Assembly: GCA_002914845.1 (NCBI GenBank)
Contig: JXTC01000005.1
Span: forward strand, 2,176,850 to 2,240,849
Direction: 5' to 3'
Length of the DNA stretch: 64,000 bases
Source: Trema orientale
Lineage: Eukaryota > Streptophyta > Magnoliopsida > Rosales > Cannabaceae
Each line of letters opens with the position of its first letter. Within the stretch, counting starts at the first letter, position 1. The notes beneath the pieces are model-generated. The model ran no database searches. It was not told the origin of the DNA and saw only the letters and a list, made by a program, of their open reading frames with translations. A program made the translations under genes and the position numbers. This document shows, piece after piece, positions 9,999-20,927 of the stretch.

Positions 9999-12900
9999 AT
10001 GTCGTCGACGGTGAAAGGAGTGGTGGTGAGGAGTCCAATAGAGGTGTGTAAGCAAAGATTGATAAAGGGGTCAAACTATGTGGACCAGCACAACTTGTTC
10101 GATCTAATGGGCGGGAAAAGGGGGCTTTCGTCGCAAGTTTTCTGGCGAACACGCGCCGTTGTGAGTGGAATCGCAACTCCGAAGCTAAAGAGACGCCAGC
10201 CTCGTGGTCACCCCCGAGCTCAAGCCATTCTTTCCCCTGTTTCTGACCCAACTGCACCAACTACCAATAAGGTATGCTATTTCATTGTTTTGCTTTTCAG
10301 TTGTTAAACTCTCTAGTCTAATGGAGGATTCAATATTGGTTTTGAGCTTAAACTAGTGTTAAATAAGCCATTACGACTCTAATTTTTAGTGTGACAATAT
10401 ATTTTGTGATATGTTACAATATTCAGTGACAATAGCAAAATCATGTTCTTACTGTCTGTGGCTTTAAAAGTGTTGTTTTTTGTCCATACATACAGCGAGT
10501 GTTTACATTTGGGAAAGGAAGGAGTGAAGGCAACAGGGGCATGAAGTCACTGGTAAGCTTACTATGTTTTGTCTTAGTTTCTAGATTATGATAGTAAACC
10601 ATGAATTTCAAATCTTTATGGAGTTACGAAATTTGATGCTGTGTAGTTGGGAGGGAAAGGAGCAAACCTGGCGGAAATGGCGAGCATCGGGTTGTCTGTG
10701 CCGCCTGGACTTACTGTATCAACAGAAGCATGTCAGGAGTATCAGCAGATTGGCAAGAAGTTACCAGAAGGTCTATGGGAGGAGATACTGGAAGGGTTGC
10801 AGAGTGTGGAAAACGACATGGGTTCTGTTCTTGGTGATCCTTCTAACCCTCTACTACTCTCTGTTCGCTCTGGTGCCGCGGTGAGATGACTTCTGTCTAT
10901 TGGTTTCACTTTTCTATGAAAGGAATTTCAAGATAGGAACATGTAGTGTGTTACAATATTAGTGGATTTTTTGTTACTATTCTAGATTTCAATGCCGGGC
11001 ATGATGGACACAGTCCTCAACCTTGGCCTCAATGATGAGGTGGTGGCTGGTTTGGCTGCGAAAAGTGGAGAGCGATTCGCTTATGACTCGTATAGACGGT
11101 TTCTAGACATGTTTGGAAATGTTGTAAGTGGTTCTGGTTGATAACATTCATTATGTTTGAAGTAATGTGTACCTGTAACGCTTATAAGCTAATGTTTTTT
11201 TTTTTTTTTCCTACTTAAGCTACCAAATTACCCTTCATTCCCTAAACAATGATACATAGTAATGACTAATGTGTATTTCTGTGTTATTTATTTGCATTGA
11301 GTAATACATATTGTTCTGGCAATTTCAGGTAATGAGCATTCCACACTCTTCATTTGAAGAGAAGTTGGAAAATTTGAAGCATGCTAAAGGAGTTCTACTT
11401 GATACAGATCTAACAGCCTCTGACCTTAAAGAGCTTGTGGAACAGTACAAGAATGTCTACCTTGAAATTAAGGGGGAGAAATTTCCTTCAGGTACCAAGT
11501 AAAACACCAAGTAACCATTCACTATTTTTCTCAGTACCATATGAAAATGAACTGAACATAAAACAGTTTACCAAGTTACTTTTGCTTACTTTACATTTGA
11601 AGATCCAAAACAGCAGTTACAGCTAGCAGTTAAAGCAGTTTTCGACTCTTGGGACAGCCCGAGGGCGATCAAATACCGGAGCATCAATCAGATTACTGGG
11701 CTAAAGGGAACTGCAGTTAACATTCAAACCATGGTTTTTGGGAACATGGGAAACACTTCAGGGACTGGTGTTTTGTTCACCAGGAATCCAAGCACTGGTG
11801 AGAAGAAGCTTTATGGAGAGTTTCTCATCAATGCTCAGGTTTGATATCCCAATCTCTGTCTTTATTAGAATATAGAAGTAGAGATCTAGAGATGTTGAGT
11901 TTATTATAAATCTGAATAAATGGTCATGATAGGGAGAGGACGTAGTAGCTGGAATTAGGACACCAGAAGATTTGGACACCATGAAAAATTGCATGCCAGA
12001 AGCTTACCAGGAGCTTGTGGAGAACTGCGAAATTCTGGAACGACATTACAAAGACATGATGGTATAAGTTCCCATATAGAGGGATTTTGCCTTTCATATT
12101 GGACTATGAGGAATCAATGTGCACTTCACTTGATGATCTGTGTGGAGTTTCATGAAAAGTTCTGCTAAGCTGGTTCTTCTCTGGTTAGTGCAGGACATAG
12201 AGTTCACTGTCCAAGAAAACAGGTTGTGGATGTTGCAGTGCCGGTCCGGAAAGCGGACTGGTAAAGGAGCGGTAAAGATAGCCGTAGACGTGGTCGATGA
12301 AGGGCTTGTCGATACTCGCTCTGCCATTAAAATGGTGGAACCTCAGCATCTTGACCAACTTCTTCACCCACAGGTGTTATATTTATATGCTTAAATTAAG
12401 CCTTTAAAAATAAAGAAGGGAAGATTAGTCTGATATATTTGGCACAACTACAAAAAAGACTAATTTATAAACTTTTCAGTATATTAATCATCTTGTGAAC
12501 TGATTAAGATAATGTTGGATTAGTTTGAGGATCCAACTGCTTACAAAGACAAAGTGGTGGCCATTGGCTTGCCTGCCTCTCCAGGAGCCGCAGTGGGGCA
12601 GATTGTGTTCAGTGCTGATGATGCTGAATCTTGGCATGCACAAGGAAAGAGTGCCATCTTGGTAAAACTTTCCCATTTCATATGTACTGTAACCATTAAA
12701 TTTCGCCTCTCAAAACTTACACCTTTATAAGAGGAGGAAAAAAAAGGGAGGAGGAAGATCTTCAGTCTCTTTAACCACACAAGGCCATACGCCCTCAAAA
12801 CTAAGATATTTCGTATGATTATGCCTAAATTGTAGGTAAGGACAGAGACCAGCCCAGAAGATGTAGGGGGTATGCATGCGGCTGCTGGGATCTTGACAGC

Positions 12901-15363
12901 AAGAGGTGGCATGACATCTCATGCAGCTGTTGTAGCACGTGGATGGGGAAAGTGTTGTGTTTCTGGGTGTTCTGATATCCGAGTAAACGACGCAGAGAAG
13001 GTGGTTTTCAAAGCTGTTGTCATTCCATTCCAGCAGTCTTAGTAAAACCGAGGAAGAACTATAAAAAGGGCTTCTGTATTGATAAATGCAGGTTCTTGTA
13101 ATTGGAGAAACGGTGATTAAAGAAGGAGAATGGCTTTCACTTAATGGATCCACAGGTGAAGTGATATTAGGGAAGCAGCCACTTTCTCCACCAGCTATGA
13201 GTAGTGATTTGGAAATCTTTATGTCTTGGGCTGATAATATAAGGCGTCTCAAGGTGCGGCATTTTGTTTCGAATTCTGGGAAATTTTGATCTTGCTAGTA
13301 CTTGTTCAACATCTTCTGGAATAATTTAGTATAATGATGTTGTTATATAGGTTATGGCAAATGCTGATACCCCTGAAGATGCACTAACAGCAAGAAATAA
13401 TGGTGCACAAGGGATTGGACTTTGCAGGACAGAACACATGGTAATAGTTTGTCTTTAATCAAGCAGTAGAAGATGAAAACTTGATGAATATTATGAGTTT
13501 TCAGTTTCATAATATGGTTCATTTTGTGGATGCCTCAGTTCTTTGCTTCAGATGAGAGAATAAAGGCTGTGAGAAAGATGATTATGGCAGCGACAACCGA
13601 ACAGAGAAAAGCAGCATTGAATCTGTTGCTGCCTTATCAAAGATCAGACTTTGAGGGGATTTTCCGTGCAATGGATGGTACTAAGATAAACATATCTATA
13701 CATTTGAAAGATTCTGCTACATATATTTGGGCTTATTTTTCTTTCAACACCTAAGTTTAGCTTGATGAATTTCAGGCCTCCCTGTAACAATCCGGTTGTT
13801 AGACCCTCCACTTCATGAATTCCTTCCAGAAGGTGATCTTGAACAGATTGTCGGCGAGCTAACCACGGAGACTGGCATGACCGAGGATGAAGTTTTCGCA
13901 AGAGTCGAGAAACTATCCGAAGTGAATCCCATGCTTGGTTTCCGAGGCTGCAGGTTTGGCTTCCCACTATGACATTTTCAGTTACTTCCTTCCCAAGAAA
14001 TGTGTTTGATTTTTCACAAATGGGCTCTGGTGGTACCTCAAACAGGCTTGGGATATCATATGCAGAACTCACCGAAATGCAAGCGCGTGCAATCTTTCAA
14101 GCTGCCGTGTCAGTGAGTAACCAGGGATTTGAAGTCTTTCCTGAGATAATGGTTCCCCTTGTTGGGACACCCGAGGCATGATTCTGTCCTTTTTTCTTTA
14201 ATCAATTATTTATATGCAACATTTTTGTATATGAGATTTTCATCGTACTTCTAAGAACAGCTCTGAAAAGTTTTAAACCATTTTCTTTGAACTTTGTAGG
14301 AACTGGGTCATCAAGTGAGTTTAATAAGGAGTGTAGCAAAGAAAGTGTTCTCTGAGATGGGTTCTTCTTTAAATTATAAGGTTGGAACCATGATTGAGAT
14401 ACCTAGAGCTGCTCTTGTTGCAGATGAGGTATTCATAGTTGTTTTTCCAAATTAGTAGAAGCAACATTCTTCTCTTTTGTTTCTCAGCTAACCAATGTCC
14501 TGAGCTAATATTTTCGAACCAATGATAAAATTAGATTGCAAAAGAAGCAGAGTTCTTCTCCTTTGGGACCAATGATCTCACACAAATGACATTTGGGTAT
14601 AGTAGAGATGACGTTGGGAAGTTTCTGCCTATTTACCTCTCCAAAGGGATTTTGCAACATGACCCCTTTGAGGTTTGTCATTTTTATTAATCCACAATAA
14701 CAAAACTTGCTGTATAATAATAATAATAATAATTCAATAAAAACTCATAGTGATGTATGGACACTTATAACAAGAATTCCAATGTTGCAGGTACTTGATC
14801 AAAGAGGTGTTGGGCAGCTCATCAAGATTGCCACAGAAAAGGGTCGTGCAGCTAGGCCTAGCTTAAAAGTAAACATTAAACTGTCTGAGATGATTCCAAC
14901 TGGTATTTTGTTAATTGCTAAAGAGCACTGCTAGCGTCTGATGCGTATGCCGCATTCAAACACTTTATTGGATTACAAATACACGTATTACAACAATTTA
15001 TTGGATGACAAGTAGATGTAGTAATAACATTTCTATGTTTTTTTTCAATTTAAAAAAAATTGTGGTTGATGACATTGATTATGATAAGCAGGTTGGAATA
15101 TGTGGGGAACATGGAGGAGAGCCTTCTTCTGTAGCATTCTTTGCTGAGGCTGGCCTTGACTATGTTTCTTGTTCTCCATTCAGGTTCTTATTTATTTATT
15201 ATTTTGATTTTACATAAATGCACGTAGACCTACTTTTCTTCTTTCTTCTTTTTTTTTTTTTTTTTTTTTTTTGCCTTTATAATTGGTTCAAATTGCTTGT
15301 TTGTTTCTCTTTTTGGACAGGGTTCCTATTGCTAGGCTGGCTGCAGCTCAAGTTGCTGTCTGA
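9999..15363 (+). CDS. PPDK: Pyruvate, phosphate dikinase, plastidic (20 exons)
   Basis: Converts pyruvate, ATP and phosphate to PEP, AMP and PPi. Exons: 9999-10271, 10496-10552, 10647-10880, 10986-11123, 11329-11491, 11603-11838, 11933-12061, 12194-12373, 12524-12661, 12836-13000, 13092-13253, 13351-13440, 13539-13677, 13776-13953, 14046-14175, 14300-14428, 14535-14672, 14791-14868, 15092-15183, 15321-15363. They join in frame to 963 codons, the usual size of the plant enzyme. The first ~75 residues are Ser/Arg-rich and fit a plastid transit peptide. Then come the ATP-grasp domain (starting [10 protein letters not shown]), the phosphohistidine domain with [15 protein letters not shown] (regulatory Thr about 543, catalytic His about 545) and the PEP/pyruvate barrel with [11 protein letters not shown] and [11 protein letters not shown] (Cys about 923). 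All active-site motifs are intact. All introns are GT-AG except intron 15 (GC-AG). A cytosolic start from a promoter in intron 1, known in other plants, could not be located. Confidence 0.97.
14176..14299 (+). other. GC-AG intron 15 of PPDK
   Basis: Exon 15 must end at GTTGGGACACCCGAG because the next bases GCATGA would introduce an in-frame stop, and exon 16 (GAACTGGGTCATCAAG) resumes the conserved protein in the same phase. The donor is therefore GAG|GCATGA with acceptor TGTAG. GC donors are a minor class in plants. Confidence 0.85.
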
Positions 15364-15879
15364 GAAAGGATTAATTGTGAAAATATAGGTGATTTTACGC
15401 TGTTGTAAATACATTATATATATATATATATGAACAGAAAATTAACGAAGACCATTATAGAAAAAAATAAAAATTAAAAATTAAGGCCATGAACAATTGA
15501 ATCATCGTTACATTATCAAAAGTTAAACTATGAAGAAGAAAATATTTTTCTTTCTACTGTAATAATTGAAAAAAAAAAAATGAAAAATCAAAGCCTGTGA
15601 ATAAATTTCGTGGTTTGATTCCCATTTCAAGAAAAACTAAGTTGTAAATTAAGAATTTAAATATGTACATTACACAATTTACTGTATTATTATTAGATAA
15701 TTGCATTGAAACGATTTTACAAAGTTTCATGAAAGATATATGTTGTATCTATATATATTTTTTTCTTTCTAATTCTCAAAAGCCAAAGAGTCTCCTCTGC
15801 TTGCTTCAAGTGCAGTCATGCATTTTGACTTCTTCTCGCTAACATATATTTTGTATTGTTTGCCTCCATAAAGACTGAA
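15364..15879. other. PPDK 3' flank
   Basis: AT-rich sequence after the PPDK stop, with a TA microsatellite at about 15415-15431 and several A runs. It probably contains the PPDK 3' UTR; no polyadenylation site can be fixed. No gene seen. Confidence 0.4.
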
Positions 15880-15889
15880 CTTGCAGAGA

Positions 15890-17640
15890 GAGCCAAACAA
15901 ACAACGCTTTAAGAAACGACACAAAGCTTTCAAAAAACGACAACATATTCTGCAAAGTGCAAACGAAAGTTATTCGCAATGGAAACTCTTTTTTCAAACG
16001 ATTAAACTCAGGTTAATTCGTNCTCCTCTTCTTGAAGTGTGCAAATTGACATTTAAAAAAAAACAGTAAAAAAAAAAAAAATCACATTTGGATCATTCAA
16101 AAAAAAAAAAAAATCGAAATGTTAAGGTATAAAAACCAAAATGAGAGGACTGAAATGGAATTACATAAAAAGAAAAAGAGAAAAAGACTGAAATGGAATT
16201 TTAGTTACTTTTCATGAACTAAGGACATGTTTGGTTAGGTGGAATGGGTCTTGGAATGGAATGACCATTCCACTAAAAGACACATTCTACCGTTTGGTTT
16301 AAAAAGTAGAACTTCTAAGGAAACTTGATTCAATTAAATGATGGAATTTTCTTTCCGTTGTTTCTCCTAAAGAATTGTTTTTCCATTCCTTATTAAATTA
16401 ACATTATTTTTCTTTTTGCCCACAAAATGTAAGCTTGTTCTTAAATGTATTCAAGTATTTTAATAGTAGAATATTCATTATTTCTCTTTTGCACACATGT
16501 AGAAATACTCATTTTTCCAGATTTTCAATATGCAATTATATTTTTGTTACTTTTTTAAGATTAAATCACTCACGCACATTTAAAAATAATTTGCCAACTT
16601 TGTTTAATTGTAATAATTACCAAATTGAAAATAAATTTTTATAGTTTTTTATTCAGATATTATTAATTAGTTATATAAATCATTAATTTGTTAATTTAAA
16701 ATAATAGATTTTTAATTAATTATATTTTAATAGTTGAAAAATATACAAGATTAAAAAAAAAAAAGGTATTATAGCCAATACAACACTTATTCCATTCCAT
16801 TCTACTATTAACCAAATATAGTAATTCTTATTCCACTAATGATTCTAATTTTTAACATAACAATAGAATATAATTTGCATTCCTATTCTAATTCTATTTC
16901 ATTATAATTCTCATTACGATTCTAATTCTATTTCACGAACCAAACATCACATAAATGACAATTTAAGTTCCAAATTTTCTATAAACAACAACATGTTTAC
17001 TTCGGGTTTGGTTTTGGTCCGGTTCAATCTGGTGATTCAATTTAGTAAGTTTTCTTATTTACCCCTAAACACAAGATTTTGAGAAAACCTAAACAGATAA
17101 AACTAGAAGCGAAAATATATTTATGAAGAAAAATCGACAAAACACACCTTAAAAACGACAATAACGTAACAAAATGACAACATCTATGAGAAGGCATTAG
17201 GCTATTAGCCATTAGAAAAACGACAGCATTCTTATCAATAGTGATAATGTATGGACAGGACATTTAAAAACGACAACATCAAAACTCATACAACATTAAA
17301 TAAAATAAATGACAACGTTTTTTATGAAAGATAAACAACAACAATTGAGGATGAGACAATATAATCTTAATAACGACATGCGATTGAATCAGTATCATAC
17401 GCCAATAGACCTTGAAAACAACATTTAATCTTCTAAAAGATACTAACAGATTAATTTGCACTCTAAAATGTAATTGGAAAACCTTTCACGAGTCATGTAC
17501 GACATAAATTTACAATAAAGTATAAATGATAAGATTTTACTGAAACGACAATATCTACTGAAATGACAATAAACTTAAAAAGACGCTTTAACAAACAAAG
17601 AAGACTTTTCTAGTAGTTTATTATGCATAAAAGGACATCG
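15890..17640. repeat. Degenerate element with clustered AAACGACAAC motifs
   Basis: Variants of AAACGACAAC occur two or three times at 15900-15960 and about ten times at 17140-17580, on both sides of the MITE at 16223-16951. The right side ends near CTTTTCTAGTAGT (about 17607-17619), which resembles a decayed CACTA-type terminus read outward. A similar motif cluster is at 27730-27930. The repeated motif looks like a subterminal binding repeat of an old class II element. The left terminus was not found. Confidence 0.4.
16223..16951. mobile_element. Harbinger-like MITE
   Basis: Perfect TAA duplication at 16220-16222 and 16952-16954. Inverted ends are GGACATGTTTGGTTAGGTGG and TGTGATGTTTGGTTCGTGAA. 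Subterminal zones are made of GGAATGGAATGACCATTCC-like and ATTCTATTTCATTA-like repeats. The ends share the ATGTTTGGT core with the MITE at 1901-2485. No coding capacity. Confidence 0.75.
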
Positions 17641-18113
17641 TTGGCCAAAGCCCTAAAATGAAATTGGGTAGTGTTGGGTTTTAAGGTAAATTTGTAAATA
17701 TGGCCCGCCCGACTTGGCCCATGATGAACAAGGGATAATTAGGCTAAAAGCGAGCAAATTTTGTTTTCGAATGAATAGTTTAAGAAAAAATTAAAAATCA
17801 ATAACTGATAAAAGAAAAGTGAAAATAAAAGAACTATAAAATCGAAATTAAATATATTTTTAAAATAAGAAATAATATTGGAAAACAATTTACAATGTGA
17901 AAAAGAAAATAACTAAAGTAAAGGATAGAGATGAAAGAGAAAAAAAGAGAAAAGATTAAGGAATTGGGAACTAAATTTATTTGATTTGATCTTGACTACC
18001 TTATTAAAAACCTTACAAAGAAAAACCTAATGGGATAAAACCTTCATAAGGAAAAAAGAGTGTAGTCTTACTATTACATTAAAACAGTAGTATCAAAATT
18101 ACAAATTTACAAT

Positions 18114-20021
18114 TTATATTTCAGACTCCAAAGTTAGAGCGTCATCATTAACATATAAGTTTTGGAATTGGTTGACCAATTCTTCATTGTGGGTTGTATG
18201 TTGCATTCGTTTAGCAGCATATTCCCAATCTTTAAGACATGTTAGTACCTCAACCATGTCACTTGTCAGCGAAATCCTTCGTTCTTCTAATATCCTCCCA
18301 GTTGTGCTAAATGCAATTTCAGAAGAAATTGTTGATACAGGAATAGTTAAAATGTCACGTGCTAATTGTGAAAGTATTGGAAATCTTGATTGACGCATTT
18401 GCCACCACTGTAAAATACTGAAGTCTTCATCATCTTCAAAATCGAGGATGGAAAAATTTACTTCAATGTACTTGTTAAGCTCAGAGTATTGTGATGTCGA
18501 TGTTGGTGTTGATTGTTGAGACATAGAACTTGAAGTTGATGATGGGCCATAAATAATTTCCCAAATACTCCTTTTAGGTCGGTGCTGGGCTTGTTGCGTT
18601 TGTTGATTCCTTAAATTGCAAAACTTCTTCTCATACATAGCATACACTTCAAACAACTTGTCACGTACATTAGTAAATTCATTTGTAAAATCCAAATCCA
18701 GAGATGTACCAATATGAGAAAGAACATTGGAAAGACCTTGTAATTTTATTCTTGGATCAAAAATGAAGGCAAAAGAATATAACAAAGGAATTTCATACCA
18801 ATATTTCTTAAATTCCATTTCCATTACTTCTACAATGGGCTTAAATAATTCATCATTTTTATTCGAAAGAAACATGTTAACAATTTCAAAAATGTGACGC
18901 AAAACTAGAGGAGAAGTAGGATAATAGACACCAGATAAAACAACAATATAATCATAAAAAACTTTCAAAAATTGTACAAATTTTTCAATGATTAACCAAT
19001 CATACTCATTCAATATTGCAGAACCTATTTTTGAATTATAAAACACAGTAATAGCACTTTTATACTCTAATGTGCTCTTCAACATCAAATAAGTGGAGTT
19101 CCATTTTGTAGGCATGTCAAGTCCAAATTTTCTAGGTTTTAGTCCTTCAGTTTTGCAATATCTTATAAACTCAGCTATATGTGGATTGGAACTATTAATC
19201 CAAGAAATAGCAGATCGAACTTTATTAATATATTCATCTATCATCTTCATACCTGATTTCACGACGAGGTTAATGACATGGCACGCACAATATTGATGTA
19301 GTAAAAATCCTCCAGTATATGAACTTACTAGACCTTCAAGTTGACCTATCACCTTTGTATTGGCAAAAGCATTATCTAAAGTGATGGAGATAATGCGGTT
19401 CCGTATGCTATACTCATCTACAATACTTAAAATATGCTCACAAATATCTTCAATACTATGTTTATGATCAATGAGTTTAAAATCAATTATTCTTTTTTGT
19501 AACATCCATTTTGAGTCTAAGTAATGTGCAACTATATTTAAATAATCTTCTTTTTCCCTACCACTCCAAATTTCAGATGTCAATGCAATACAAAATTTTG
19601 ATGAACCTATTTCTGATTTTAATGCAATGCGCATTTTGTTGTAATAAGCTATTAAATCACTTCTAATAGTTGTTCTACTCACTCTTTGAAATTGTGGACA
19701 ATATGATCTTCTAATATGATCCTCGTAGAAAGAAGACTCACCAAAGTTAAGTGGCAAATCCGTTGCAGCAATTAATCGCCCTAGAGATTCCCTAGCCACA
19801 TTAGGATCATAAGTCCATGTACTTACCGAACCATAGACCTTTGCACATTTTGCCGCGGTGCTTTCTGAACTACTATCGTGCGTAGGAGTACCACTGCCAT
19901 CACCACTTGTTGGTATTCGTTGTTGGCTTCCCATTTCAGAGAATTCATCCTCCCTTTCCATTTGGTCCATCCCATGCTCGTTATCATCATGATGAAAAGG
20001 GATATTTTGGTTCATCTCCAT
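18114..20021 (-). CDS. hAT-family transposase, 635 aa, lacking the BED finger
   Basis: A single uninterrupted ORF. Acidic N-terminus (1-58), then directly the region VYGSVSTWTYDPNVARESL. The BED zinc finger that sits before this point in copy 1 is absent. RNase H-like core: SKFCIALTSEIWSGREKEDY, with Glu at about 150 where this family usually has the first catalytic Asp, and ITLDNAFANT with Asp at about 216. C-terminal dimerisation region ILTIPVSTISSEIAFSTTGR (about 555-600), with Ile where copy 1 has Ser (SSESAFS). It would normally excise and reinsert the element in the nucleus. Loss of the DNA-binding finger and the D-to-E change suggest it cannot transpose unaided. A leader intron containing a missing first exon is possible. 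Confidence 0.85.
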   Translation of the reverse strand: MEMNQNIPFHHDDNEHGMDQMEREDEFSEMGSQQRIPTSGDGSGTPTHDSSSESTAAKCAKVYGSVSTWTYDPNVARESLGRLIAATDLPLNFGESSFYEDHIRRSYCPQFQRVSRTTIRSDLIAYYNKMRIALKSEIGSSKFCIALTSEIWSGREKEDYLNIVAHYLDSKWMLQKRIIDFKLIDHKHSIEDICEHILSIVDEYSIRNRIISITLDNAFANTKVIGQLEGLVSSYTGGFLLHQYCACHVINLVVKSGMKMIDEYINKVRSAISWINSSNPHIAEFIRYCKTEGLKPRKFGLDMPTKWNSTYLMLKSTLEYKSAITVFYNSKIGSAILNEYDWLIIEKFVQFLKVFYDYIVVLSGVYYPTSPLVLRHIFEIVNMFLSNKNDELFKPIVEVMEMEFKKYWYEIPLLYSFAFIFDPRIKLQGLSNVLSHIGTSLDLDFTNEFTNVRDKLFEVYAMYEKKFCNLRNQQTQQAQHRPKRSIWEIIYGPSSTSSSMSQQSTPTSTSQYSELNKYIEVNFSILDFEDDEDFSILQWWQMRQSRFPILSQLARDILTIPVSTISSEIAFSTTGRILEERRISLTSDMVEVLTCLKDWEYAAKRMQHTTHNEELVNQFQNLYVNDDALTLESEI

Positions 20022-20578
20022 ATCTTACAACAACAATAACAATAAACGTATTAATGTGCAAATTCGTAATAATTATTAGTAAACATAATATCAATCTATT
20101 AATGAAAATAAATAAATAAAACTAAATGAGTATGAATAATAATAAAATATATTAATAAATTAATAAAAATAATAATGATAAACATGTTAATATGCAAAAT
20201 CGCAATATACGAATTAATATGTTATTATGCCAATTCATAATAACAACTAGTAAACTTAATACAAATCTATTAAAGAAAATTAAAAAAAAAATAGATAAGT
20301 ATGAATTAATAAACAATTTTTTTTTTTTTAATTGTGACTACCTTGAGGTGTTCTTGAATATTGACTGAGAGATGAGAGTTGAGATTGAGACTGTGAGACT
20401 TGACTTGAAAGAGAAAATCACAAAATTATTTTTTGGAAAAAAATGGGAGAGTTGGAGAATAATGTGAGAGAAATATTTGAGAATTTATTATTTTTTTTAA
20501 TTGAAAGTTGGAGAAATATTAAGGAGAGTGAGAGAATCAGAGAAGATTGAAGGTTAGAGTTTAGATTATAGGAGGGGG

Positions 20579-20585
20579 TATTTAT
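20579..20585 (-). promoter_or_regulatory. TATA-like box of hAT copy 2
   Basis: On the minus strand the sequence reads GATAAATACCCCC, matching TATAAATACCC of hAT copy 1. It lies inside the right terminus, upstream of the transposase start at 20021. Confidence 0.5.
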
Positions 20586-20927
20586 CGTGCAGTGAAGGAG
20601 AATAAAAAAAAATAAAAATTTCAAATAATTAACCTCGGGCCCCCAACAGTCATATGACCGTTGGGTATAGGGCCAAGAGGCCCAACGGTCATATTATCCC
20701 AAAATACCGGGCCGGGCCGTCGGCGGGCTGAAACAAACACCGGGCCGGCCCGGCCCGTTTAGCCCGGCCATTTCTACAGCTCTGGTTTTAGGCAGCGAGT
20801 TTTCCCCTCTGGAGTCTGAGAAGGGCTATTCCGCTATGCTGGGCGGCCATTGTTAAAGCTCTCAATTAGGCTTTTGGGATTTGGGAAATGAGCAAAGGAA
20901 TCGAATAATTGAACTAACCAAAGAGAA

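Larger units (their letters stand above)
17687..20784 (-). mobile_element. hAT transposon copy 2, transposase ORF uninterrupted
   Basis: Inverted ends are TAAATTTGTAAATATGGCC (left) and CAGAGCTGTAGAAATGGCC (right, read inward). Flanks are GTTTTAAGG (17678-17686) and GTTTTAGG (20785-20792), an 8-bp duplication with one extra base. The right subterminal region (20635-20765) has GGCCCG-rich blocks and palindromes around CCCAACGGTCATATGAC. Same family as copy 1 (4632-8392), in the opposite orientation. The left GC-rich block is reduced to about 17701-17722. Confidence 0.85.

Noticed and set aside
13644..14072. 142-codon minus-strand ORF inside PPDK, and 12541-13252 ORFs
   Set aside because: They cover PPDK exons and introns in antisense without recognisable motifs.
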